Origin: Acetivibrio alkalicellulosi
Lineage (GTDB): Bacteria > Bacillota > Clostridia > Acetivibrionales > Acetivibrionaceae
Direction of reading: 5' to 3'
DNA: 61,423 nt
Assembly: GCA_008125075.1 (NCBI GenBank)
Contig: VLTH01000002.1
Location: 3,158,623-3,220,045, forward strand
Below are positions 1 to 7,717 of this stretch, in pieces. A program made the position numbers and the translations under genes. Below the pieces are notes generated by a model. The model had not been told where the DNA came from, did not search any database, and saw only the letters and a list, made by a program, of their open reading frames with translations. Position 1 is the stretch's first letter. Every line of letters starts with the position of its first letter.

Positions 1-212
1 TCTCCACTTCTTTTATTATACATTTATAATATAGATAAATAAATATGCAATTTAAAAATCACATTATTTTATCTATATTTTTCATGTTTGGATAATTTAT
101 TTTGAAGATATTTCTTGGTTTCTGTATAATATAAATAGCAACTCTACAATTAGCTTATGGTGATATTCTTGAGGCTTTAGCAATAGCTTTATCTGAAAAT
201 GCCAAGTATGAA

Positions 213-2327
213 TTGTTTGAATTGTTTGAGGAACAAAAGAATAATTCCAATGTAATTAAAGGTTTCTGTAATTCACTAAAGTGGAGAAAGTCATGTACAA
301 TAAACAAAAAAACTTTAGAGTATATTAATAATGTGATTTTGAAGTCTAGAAGTGGTTTTGAGAGCTTATTTGATGCATTAGTTCTGATTTCTACCAAAAT
401 TGCTCACGATTTAAATGCCGAGCGTACCGTTGATTATATTTTAAGCTATCCTATGCCGGATCGAGATTCGAAATATATTCCTATGTTTGATGAATTTTAT
501 TATGAAGAAGGTTCATCTGTCAATAGAATACTAGATTGGTGTTTATCAAAAAACATTAATGAAAATGTCTTAGAAGAAACAATAAGATTGACGGCTATTA
601 TGATTGCAACATTTTTATTGTCTTCAAATAACTCATTAAGGGATAAAGCGACTAAAGCACTTGTAAATTTATTGAATGGAAGAATTGATATATTAATCTC
701 AGTATTAGAGAAATTCCAAAATGTTGATGATCCATATATAACTGAGCGATTGTATGCAGTTTCTTTTGGCTGCATCGTATCTGAACAAACAAATGCAAAT
801 GTAGAAAAGTTGGCTTTGTATGTGTACAACAAAATTTTTAATACTGAAAATGTTTATCCCAATATGCTATTACGCGATTATGCTAAAAATATAATTGATT
901 ATGCTAAATATAAAGTTGCAAGTGAGGAACTACTGTCTCTAAATGTATTGCCCCCATATAAATCAGAATTTCCACAAGTGCCTTCAGATGAGGAAATATC
1001 AAAATATAAATATGACTATAATTCAGAAGAATTTGAAGATTACTTTTGGAGTCAAAATGCAATTTTAAACTCTATGAAAGTAGAATATGATCGTAATGGA
1101 TCGCCGGGAGGTTATGGGGATTTTGGCAGATATATATTTCAATCATACTTTTCAAATTGGAAAGGGTTAAACTACAATGATTTGAAGAACATTGCGATTA
1201 AGAAAATTTTTAATATGGGTTATGATGTTGAAAAACATGGTAGATATGATCGAGGGATAGAAGGGGGGAGGCATAGAAACAGTTCACAAGAAAGAATTGG
1301 TAAGAAATATCAGTGGATTGCGTTGTATGAACTTGCAGCACAAGTTGCAGATAACTATAAAATGCAAATTCATACAGATTGTTATGGAGAAAAAGAAGAG
1401 ATTTATTGTAAAGGTTCTTTTGAACCTGATTTGAGAAATATTGATCCAACAGCTTCAATTGTTCCTGTAAATAACAACAATAATAATAAATTAATACATA
1501 ATCGCTTATTCCAATTTTCTTCAGCAACAAATAATGAATGGTTATCTAATTTTAATGATTTGCCGACTGTAAATGATTTGTTTAGAATTATATATCAAAA
1601 CCAGAATTTCGTTATACTAAACGGATGGTATATATGGACAGAAGATAAAGAATTAGGTAATAAGCAATATCAAAACCCTCAAAAGGATATGTGGATACAG
1701 GTTAACAGTTATATAGTAAAGACTAATATGTTTGAAAGCATAATTGAGCAACTAAAAGATCGAGATTTTATAGGGAGAAAGATGTCAGAACCGAATGAGA
1801 ACTACCAATTATTCAATAAAGAATACTTCTGGTCTGATGCTTATCAATTTTTTAAAAATCCTTATTACGGTGGAGATGATTGGACTAATATTGATAAATA
1901 TGGTGAAGAAAATGGACATAAGGTATTACTACCAACGTGTAAATATATTACCGAGCGTCAAGGTGATTTATTAGGAAATGATAATTCAACGTCATGGTAT
2001 AAACCTTGTATGGACATGTTTGCTTCATTAGATATGAGGTATGGGAAAGATAATTCTACTCTATATAATTCCGAAGGTAACATTGTATGTTTTGACAGTA
2101 ATGAGCTATTAAATGAAAATATAGGTTTTTTTATTAACGAGGAATTATTAGGAAATTATCTCCAAAAACATAATTACAGTATTCTTTGGACTATGTTAGC
2201 AGAAAAAAGGATTATTTCTGATAGGCATGATAGAACAGACAATTTTAAAATGCCACGTATTTCTGGCGTATTTACTAGGGACGATAGTGGAAGTTTTGTT
2301 GGCTATACAAACGAATTCGAAGATTAA
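213..2327 (+). CDS. Truncated large protein, possibly the C-terminal part of a STAND/HEAT-type defence protein
   Basis: I do not firmly recognise this 704-residue protein. The frame is open back to about 135 and reads sensibly there (ALAIALSENAKYELFELFEEQ region), but it has no ATG and no ribosome binding site, and a stop lies at 132-134. The gene is therefore probably cut at its 5' end; TTG at 213 is only the first listed start. Residues of about 100-240 are helical with HEAT-like pairs (for example RDKATKALVNLL and ITERLYAVSFG), a style I associate with the C-terminal sensor halves of STAND NTPases. No P-loop remains, so the ATPase part is missing if it ever existed. The middle and end are rich in Asn, Tyr and Trp. 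It lies just upstream of a nuclease-type defence cassette. Bases 1-134 show no gene. Role is inference only. Confidence 0.45.
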   Translation: MFELFEEQKNNSNVIKGFCNSLKWRKSCTINKKTLEYINNVILKSRSGFESLFDALVLISTKIAHDLNAERTVDYILSYPMPDRDSKYIPMFDEFYYEEGSSVNRILDWCLSKNINENVLEETIRLTAIMIATFLLSSNNSLRDKATKALVNLLNGRIDILISVLEKFQNVDDPYITERLYAVSFGCIVSEQTNANVEKLALYVYNKIFNTENVYPNMLLRDYAKNIIDYAKYKVASEELLSLNVLPPYKSEFPQVPSDEEISKYKYDYNSEEFEDYFWSQNAILNSMKVEYDRNGSPGGYGDFGRYIFQSYFSNWKGLNYNDLKNIAIKKIFNMGYDVEKHGRYDRGIEGGRHRNSSQERIGKKYQWIALYELAAQVADNYKMQIHTDCYGEKEEIYCKGSFEPDLRNIDPTASIVPVNNNNNNKLIHNRLFQFSSATNNEWLSNFNDLPTVNDLFRIIYQNQNFVILNGWYIWTEDKELGNKQYQNPQKDMWIQVNSYIVKTNMFESIIEQLKDRDFIGRKMSEPNENYQLFNKEYFWSDAYQFFKNPYYGGDDWTNIDKYGEENGHKVLLPTCKYITERQGDLLGNDNSTSWYKPCMDMFASLDMRYGKDNSTLYNSEGNIVCFDSNELLNENIGFFINEELLGNYLQKHNYSILWTMLAEKRIISDRHDRTDNFKMPRISGVFTRDDSGSFVGYTNEFED

Positions 2328-2389
2328 CTAATTACTGTAAAATTATGATTTTTTTCGAAAGGAAATGAAGTATTTGAAGTATAATGAAT

Positions 2390-2423
2390 ATTATAATATA
2401 CTATTTAAATAGTATATTATAAT
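2390..2423. promoter_or_regulatory. Perfect 34-bp palindrome, likely operator
   Basis: The arms ATTATAATATACTATTT (2390-2406) and AAATAGTATATTATAAT (2407-2423) are exact reverse complements with no spacer. It sits 32 bp before the start codon of the ATPase gene and contains -10-like TATAAT strings on both strands. A spacer-free, all-AT-rich dyad suits a dimeric repressor site better than a terminator, because no T-run follows. I infer that it controls the ATPase/PIN cassette. Confidence 0.6.
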
Positions 2424-2455
2424 GTTATTAGGCGATTAGCGAAGGAGGAATTACT

Positions 2456-3679
2456 TTGATAAAAAGTATAAAATTAATAAATTGGAAGAGTTATGGTGAG
2501 AGTACTCTCTATATTGATCCATTAACAATAGTGATTGGTACAAATTCCAGTGGTAAATCTAATGCTTTGGATGCGCTTTTATTTTTGAAAAGGATTGCAG
2601 GAGGAGCTGGTATTTTTCAATCAATAAATGGAGATGTTTCAATGAAAGCGTTAAGGGGTGGGATTGATTGGGTTTGCAGGAAATATAACACAAGTTTTTA
2701 CATAGAAGTCTTGATGGAATTTGAAGGGAATGATTATGAATATTCCATTAAAGTAGAAGTGGAAAAGGCAAAGGCACTAATAGTAGATGAAAAGTTAATC
2801 CAGTTATCAAGAAATAATAGGTTGTTTTATACAACTTTGAGAGATCAAAAATTATTAAATATACCAACATACTTTTCTACAGGTAAGCAAGGTAAAGGAC
2901 AGAATTTTGATTTAAGTAGGAGTATTTCAATATTATATCAAGCAAAATCATTGTCTTTGAAGAAAAAAGATACAATTGAGATTGTAAGTGCCATATTAAG
3001 TCAATTAAGTGGTATTTTTGTGTTAGATCCAATTCCAAGTCATATGAGAGACTATGCTCCCTTGGCGGAGGAATTATTATCAGATGGTTCAAATATTGCT
3101 GGAGTATTGGCAGCGTTAGATGATACAAGAAAAAGCGATATTGAGGAAACAATAACACAATACCTAAAAAAAATTCCTGAAAAAGATGTTGAGTACATTT
3201 GGACAGAGAAAATTGGTAAGTTTAATACTGATGCTATGCTGTATTGCAAAGAGGGATGGAAAAATGAAAATGAACATATTATTGATGCAAGGGGAATGTC
3301 GGATGGAACACTAAGATTTTTAGCTATTGTAACGGCTATGCTTACAAATGAACCGTTTAGTTTATTGGTTATTGAAGAAGTTGATAATGGGCTTCATCCT
3401 TCGCGTGCGAATGTATTGCTTAATATGTTGAAAGAATTAGGTGAGAAAAGAAAAATTGATGTTATTATAACGACACATAACCCTGCGTTGTTAGATGCTG
3501 CCGGAGTTTCTATGATACCATTTATTACTGTTGCACATAGAGATGAGGAAGGGCAAAGTATTTTAACATTACTTGAAGATATCGAGGATTTACCAAAGCT
3601 TATTTCTTCGGGAAATATAGGGGAATTAACATCAAGTGGAAAGATTGAATCTGCTCTCTTAAGGGAGGGGTTGAAATAA
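2456..3679 (+). CDS. ABC/AAA_21-type ATPase of a two-gene nuclease cassette
   Basis: This 407-residue protein is an ABC-type ATPase of the RecF/SMC/OLD-like AAA_21 class. Visible motifs are Walker A GTNSSGKS (residues 28-35), a signature-like GMSDGTLRF (about 279-287), Walker B LLVIEEVDNGLHP (about 301-313) and the H-loop region VIITTHNPALLDA. The start is TTG with GAAGGAGG 7-8 bp upstream; no ATG fits better. The stop overlaps the ATG of the PIN-like gene by one base, so the two are translated together. In the PARIS and OLD/Gabija-like families an ATPase of this kind senses an invader and releases or activates a nuclease partner. By that logic this one would be the sensor and the next gene the effector. 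The ATPase family is clear; the defence role is inferred. Confidence 0.85.
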   Translation: MIKSIKLINWKSYGESTLYIDPLTIVIGTNSSGKSNALDALLFLKRIAGGAGIFQSINGDVSMKALRGGIDWVCRKYNTSFYIEVLMEFEGNDYEYSIKVEVEKAKALIVDEKLIQLSRNNRLFYTTLRDQKLLNIPTYFSTGKQGKGQNFDLSRSISILYQAKSLSLKKKDTIEIVSAILSQLSGIFVLDPIPSHMRDYAPLAEELLSDGSNIAGVLAALDDTRKSDIEETITQYLKKIPEKDVEYIWTEKIGKFNTDAMLYCKEGWKNENEHIIDARGMSDGTLRFLAIVTAMLTNEPFSLLVIEEVDNGLHPSRANVLLNMLKELGEKRKIDVIITTHNPALLDAAGVSMIPFITVAHRDEEGQSILTLLEDIEDLPKLISSGNIGELTSSGKIESALLREGLK

Positions 3680-4194
3680 TGAGAAAGGTTTTGATAATAG
3701 ATACATCTATATTATGTGTTTATTTAAAAGTTCCCAGTATGGATGATTGTGGACTTAATGGTGATAAGTGGAACTATTCAAGGGTAAATGAAAAGATAAC
3801 AAAAGAAATTAATGAAAAAAGTCTTTTAGTATTACCAATGGCAACATTAATCGAAGCTGGAAATCATATTGCTCAAGCAAATGGAGATCGATATAAAATA
3901 GCCTCAGACTTAGCTGGCATTATTGTCAAAGTAGCTGATGAAGAAGAACCTTGGGCAGCGTTCACGTCTCAAAGTAAACTATGGGATGAGGAAAGTTTAA
4001 AAAAACTTGCTGCAAGTTGGCCAACACTAGCAGTAAGTAGGATTTCAATAGGTGATGCAACAATAAAAGATGTAGCCGAATATTATTCATCAGCGGGATA
4101 TCAAGTGGAAATATTAACTGGAGATATAGGTTTGAAATCATACGAACCTATAAGCCATATAAGTACACCAAGAAGAAAAAAAAATCGTAATTAA
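3679..4194 (+). CDS. PIN-like nuclease partner of the ATPase
   Basis: This 171-residue protein fits the PIN nuclease fold. An Asp ends the first strand (VLIIDTS, D8), an acidic residue lies in the helix MATLIEAG (E59), GDATIKDVA carries D126, and VEILTGDIGL carries D149. Together these give the usual D-E-D-D set of metal ligands. The Lys/Arg-rich tail (RRKKNRN) could bind nucleic acid. It overlaps the ATPase stop by one base. PIN proteins usually pair with small antitoxins; here the partner is a large ATPase, which points to an ATPase-gated RNase or DNase effector. The gene ends in a 174-bp spacer before a convergent gene, and I see no strong terminator there. Target and activity are unknown. 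Confidence 0.7.
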   Translation: MRKVLIIDTSILCVYLKVPSMDDCGLNGDKWNYSRVNEKITKEINEKSLLVLPMATLIEAGNHIAQANGDRYKIASDLAGIIVKVADEEEPWAAFTSQSKLWDEESLKKLAASWPTLAVSRISIGDATIKDVAEYYSSAGYQVEILTGDIGLKSYEPISHISTPRRKKNRN

Positions 4195-4368
4195 TGAAAT
4201 AACGTGATATGGCCAAGATTGAAGATTGATGTAAAAATCCTCAATAAGACCTATAATACAATTTCAGTTGTCCCTTGCAAAAATTCAATCTGGCTAATAT
4301 ATGAGCCAATATTTAACAAGTAAAGCAAGTGACAGTTATGATAAATGCTGAATTAGCTAAATATATTT

Positions 4369-5163
4369 CTATATATGTGTAATTTTTTCCTGCAAAGAAT
4401 CAAATAGTAGTATAGTTTTTAAGGAATTAGTTTGTGTTCCGTATTCTGTATCTGCACCATGCAAAATAGCGTGCCTACTTAAAACTGAATTAATTGGTTG
4501 GTTGTGTTCAAATTTTATATATATGATCCCGTAAAGGAGGTTTTTTACTGACTTGTCTAAGGAATAGGCTTCATTTTCAAGTAGTAACTTAGCGCAATAA
4601 TCCTTAAGCTGTTTATATCCCATTTGTCCAGAATGATTAAACGCTGTAGCAATAATTCCTTCAATTTGGGATAGTATTGTTGGAATAGTTAAATAATAAT
4701 ATCCTTGTAAATGAGCCTGTATTGCTTGTTTTAGAATTATTATACGATATTCAAGTAATTGATTTTGTTCCCAAGCACATTGAATTCTTAGAATTTCGTC
4801 GTTATCATACTTTTTTATAAAATAATTTTCTATATTATTTTTTATGCTATCAAAACCGTATTTATTGTATAGATCAACAACTTTTTTTACCTCTGCTAAA
4901 TTCATATTTCTATGTGCAGGCCATCCAAGCTCATAAAGGATATTAAAAAACTTTGATATCCTTTCGTTTAACTCTGATATGATATTATCTGACATTCTTT
5001 TATTTTTTTGTAGTTGCTCTAGCCACTTTTTTCTATTTTCTTCTGCAATATCTTCAAAATATTTTTTTTGTTTTTTTCTGTTTTCTTCTATAATATCTTC
5101 AAAATACTTTTTCTGTAATTTTTGTTTCTCAAGAAAATACTTTTTGTTTAAAAAATTATTCAT
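4369..5163 (-). CDS. Coiled-coil protein with a C-terminal HEPN-type Rx4H motif
   Basis: I do not recognise a named family for this 264-residue protein. Residues 1-60 form a charged coiled coil containing a 15-residue tandem repeat (KKYFEDIIEENRKKQ, then KKYFEDIAEENRKK). The rest is helical. Near the end is RHAILHG (R230 to H235), an Rx4H motif as in HEPN ribonucleases, followed by a conserved-looking YGTQTNSLKTILLFD tail. HEPN domains are common in abortive-infection and toxin-antitoxin RNases. The ATG is preceded by GAAGGG about 9 bp upstream. It is last in a leftward group after the membrane protein and the DUF5710 gene, with gaps of about 170 and 80 bp, and converges on the ATPase/PIN cassette. 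An RNA-cleaving defence role is inference. Confidence 0.55.
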   Translation of the reverse strand: MNNFLNKKYFLEKQKLQKKYFEDIIEENRKKQKKYFEDIAEENRKKWLEQLQKNKRMSDNIISELNERISKFFNILYELGWPAHRNMNLAEVKKVVDLYNKYGFDSIKNNIENYFIKKYDNDEILRIQCAWEQNQLLEYRIIILKQAIQAHLQGYYYLTIPTILSQIEGIIATAFNHSGQMGYKQLKDYCAKLLLENEAYSLDKSVKNLLYGIIYIKFEHNQPINSVLSRHAILHGADTEYGTQTNSLKTILLFDSLQEKITHI

Positions 5164-5333
5164 ACATATTATCCCTTCAAATGATTTTTACCTTAAAATC
5201 TTAGAATGTGTAAAATTGTATTCAATCATTGTATTACTTGTTAAAAATCGAGTTGCATTCTATCCAAATAGAATTTTTGAAGTGTACAGGTATCCTGTTA
5301 ACTGGTAACACAAACTGCAAAGGAAAATCAATT

Positions 5334-6287
5334 CTATAAGTCTTTATTTTGAGTATTGTTGCTTGTTAAAATAATTTGCATAATAACTATAATAAAACCA
5401 ATTATACTTGCTATAGCAGATGAGTAATTTAAAAGCTTATTATTTGCGAACATTGCATATAAAATAAATATAATTCCAAGTGTTAATACAAATATTGCTT
5501 GTAATTTCCTATTAAATACAAGGACCTTTGTAACATTTAAGAATTTGCTAATTGACGTTTCTTTGTTTATATTGTTAATGTTAATACTGCCAAGTTCAAT
5601 AAGAAGAGTACTTAATTCTTGTTGTTTTATTTCTTTTTCATCATAAGTTATTGATTTTATATTTTCTGGATTTATAAAAGTATAATTTTTTTGAATACAA
5701 CACCCATACGAATCTAGCATTAAATCAAATAGGCTTTGGACTTTATCTCTGTAATTATTATTTTTCATAATAAGTTTTATTCTATCAGGAAACATAGTTC
5801 TTATATTTTCATTTAAAAGATAATCTTTTTCAGTATCAAACGAGATAAACAAGTTTTCATAATTAACTTTTACTGCATATAAAAATACATATAATCTATT
5901 TAAGAAATAATTTAATCTCCAAGAAGCAAATGCCTTTTTAATATATTTTAATTCTTCAAAATTTTTAAAATCTTTCATAAACAAATATATGTAAATGAAA
6001 ATTTTATCGTTTAAGGGTAACTTTTTTATAGGATCAAAAATATCCCTTATTATAAAGAAAGTTATAAATGCAGTTACTATTCCACCTGATAACCCCAAAT
6101 ACTGATTTGCTAAATCTTCATTTTTACTGAAAAGCAATATAATTGAGAAAAAAAACAATACAACACTTACACAAATAATAGGTATAAAAATAAATAAAAG
6201 TATTGCATTATTATTAATTCTGTGTACTATTTTTTTTTCTAGTTCTTTAGTTACTGACTTCCTAAACAAAGTATAAAATTTATCCAT
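5334..6287 (-). CDS. Membrane protein, four predicted spans, function unknown
   Basis: I do not recognise this 317-residue protein. Two hydrophobic segments lie near the N terminus (about 28-52 and 62-82), a soluble middle of about 170 residues follows, and two more spans lie at about 260-310. This gives an N-in/C-in topology with the central part in the cytoplasm. The middle is Lys/Asn/Tyr-rich and has no motif I can name. It lies between a HEPN-motif gene and a DUF5710 gene, all leftward. A membrane-disrupting effector or the anchor of a sensor are both possible; nothing in the sequence decides between them. Confidence 0.5.
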   Translation of the reverse strand: MDKFYTLFRKSVTKELEKKIVHRINNNAILLFIFIPIICVSVVLFFFSIILLFSKNEDLANQYLGLSGGIVTAFITFFIIRDIFDPIKKLPLNDKIFIYIYLFMKDFKNFEELKYIKKAFASWRLNYFLNRLYVFLYAVKVNYENLFISFDTEKDYLLNENIRTMFPDRIKLIMKNNNYRDKVQSLFDLMLDSYGCCIQKNYTFINPENIKSITYDEKEIKQQELSTLLIELGSININNINKETSISKFLNVTKVLVFNRKLQAIFVLTLGIIFILYAMFANNKLLNYSSAIASIIGFIIVIMQIILTSNNTQNKDL

Positions 6288-6366
6288 ACTATTACCCCAT
6301 AGTTTTTTAAAAAAGTTTATTTAATTCATATATTGTGTAAAAGCAAAAAGCATTCACACAAATTTG

Positions 6367-7002
6367 CTATAGGTTAAAATTATTATTTAGCAAATGTATT
6401 TTCCCATACTCTTTAATTAAATTATCTTCTGAACCATAACCAATATCAGCATTTAGTATTAAATCATTTTTAATTACAACCTTATTTAAAACTAAATTCT
6501 TTGCTTTTTCTATGCTGTCTATAAAAAAGGGGCTATCCACCTCATTAAAAAGGTAAAAATCACCTTGAATTACATTGCAGTGTTTACAATGGTTTGAATA
6601 ATAATTGCTTTGTGTTGTTTTAGAGTATCCCAAATAAAAATTATACTTTTCTTTAAGATATTTTAATAGTTCTGTAGATAAAGGCTCAACACCACTAGCA
6701 ATATGTATTTCTCCCGAAAAATATTCAAAACTATCATCATACATATCATAATAATTCTCAATTCCGAATCCAATTACCTCTGTTTCTTTTCCACATTTAA
6801 AACATCTATGCTTTCCTTCAATAATATAAAAATAATCACAAACAATTATAGCAATATCTCTATCCTGTAAAATCCATTTTTTAAATTTATGGTACTCACT
6901 TCTGTCTGGTGCATACCATTTTTTTAGCTCATTGTTCCATCTTGCTCCAAGAGTCTTTGCTGCATCTTTTTCTTGATAGCTTACATTTAATATTAATGCC
7001 AT
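6367..7002 (-). CDS. DUF5710-type N-terminal domain plus zinc-binding protein
   Basis: This is a 211-residue protein. Residues 1-45 (LNVSYQEKDAAKTLGARWNN, then KKWYAP) match the DUF5710 pattern of an L-x-V-x-Y-x-E-K-D-x-A-K-x-LGARW motif, a small domain often attached to DNA-handling or mobile-element proteins. Two Cys pairs (CFKCGK near residue 80 and HCKHC near 142) look like a zinc ribbon whose halves are separated by an acidic insert. The ATG follows GGGGGTAGT. It lies downstream of the Rhs immunity gene and a 220-bp spacer holding a possible coding remnant. It may therefore belong to a displaced toxin/immunity pair or to the accessory group on its left. Function is unknown. Confidence 0.55.
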   Translation of the reverse strand: MALILNVSYQEKDAAKTLGARWNNELKKWYAPDRSEYHKFKKWILQDRDIAIIVCDYFYIIEGKHRCFKCGKETEVIGFGIENYYDMYDDSFEYFSGEIHIASGVEPLSTELLKYLKEKYNFYLGYSKTTQSNYYSNHCKHCNVIQGDFYLFNEVDSPFFIDSIEKAKNLVLNKVVIKNDLILNADIGYGSEDNLIKEYGKIHLLNNNFNL

Positions 7003-7096
7003 CTAAATACTACCCCCATTCTTGTTCAATCAAGTATATAATTTATAAAATAACGTGTATGTACAATTAACTTTCAAAACATACTCACACTAATCA

Positions 7097-7224
7097 TTAC
7101 CAACCATGAAAATCTATATTTATTGGCGAGTATTTTATTAGAGACCTTACAAGCAATCCCATAGTATCTTGCTTGCGTTCCCTAAAATCAAAATTATATT
7201 TTTTGTTATTGTAACAAGATTCTT
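7097..7224 (-). other. Possible coding remnant downstream of the Rhs immunity gene
   Basis: Read leftward, a frame with no start codon of its own runs through this gap and ends at 7097. It reads sensibly near its end (FDFRERKQDTMGLLVRSLI, then a YSPINIDFHGW tail). It overlaps the end of the immunity gene in another frame. It could be the tail of a displaced toxin tip or of an older immunity gene, as is common downstream of rhs loci, or chance. No family recognised. Confidence 0.25.
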
Positions 7225-7707
7225 TTAAATAACGCTAACTCTTAATTCTTTCTTCATTATAGTATTTATTCTTTTAATTTCACTCCAAAGACCCTCTGGT
7301 TCTCCTATTCCCATCCATCTAAAGTCGGTTTTTAAATCATCTCTATTTTGATTTAATTTACTTTTTAATAGGGGCAGTATTTTACACCTATCAATTATAA
7401 ATGGTGATCTGTTTTCTGCTTCTTTTGATATTTGCTCAAATAAAACATTAATAACAACATATAAATTTAAATTATCGTCATCTATCATGCTTATTAGAGT
7501 ATTTTCAAAAATTTTATCCATACCGATATTAGGATTTTCTATAAAAAGCTTATATATTCCATTAGGAATAATATTAGTCCAATCAGTAGGTATATTTACT
7601 GGAACCATATGAGGAACAGAAACTTTGTAATCGCCATCACCTCTCAAAAATTTATTTAATTCATTTTTCGCAATTGCTTGTTCTAACAAGTCTTTAACAT
7701 TTGACAT
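7225..7707 (-). CDS. Putative immunity protein for the Rhs toxin
   Basis: This 160-residue, soluble, acidic protein starts 10 bp after the Rhs stop codon with a good SD (GAGGTGAG). I see no known domain. The position directly behind an rhs gene with a variable C-terminal tip, the small size and the lack of a signal peptide are what is expected of a cognate immunity protein that binds the toxin tip in the cytoplasm of the producer. Sequence features include a GDGDYKVSVPHMVPVNIP stretch at about 24-41 and WMGIGEPEGLW near 134. The role is inferred from position only. Confidence 0.6.
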   Translation of the reverse strand: MSNVKDLLEQAIAKNELNKFLRGDGDYKVSVPHMVPVNIPTDWTNIIPNGIYKLFIENPNIGMDKIFENTLISMIDDDNLNLYVVINVLFEQISKEAENRSPFIIDRCKILPLLKSKLNQNRDDLKTDFRWMGIGEPEGLWSEIKRINTIMKKELRVSVI

Positions 7708-7717
7708 TTACTCACCT

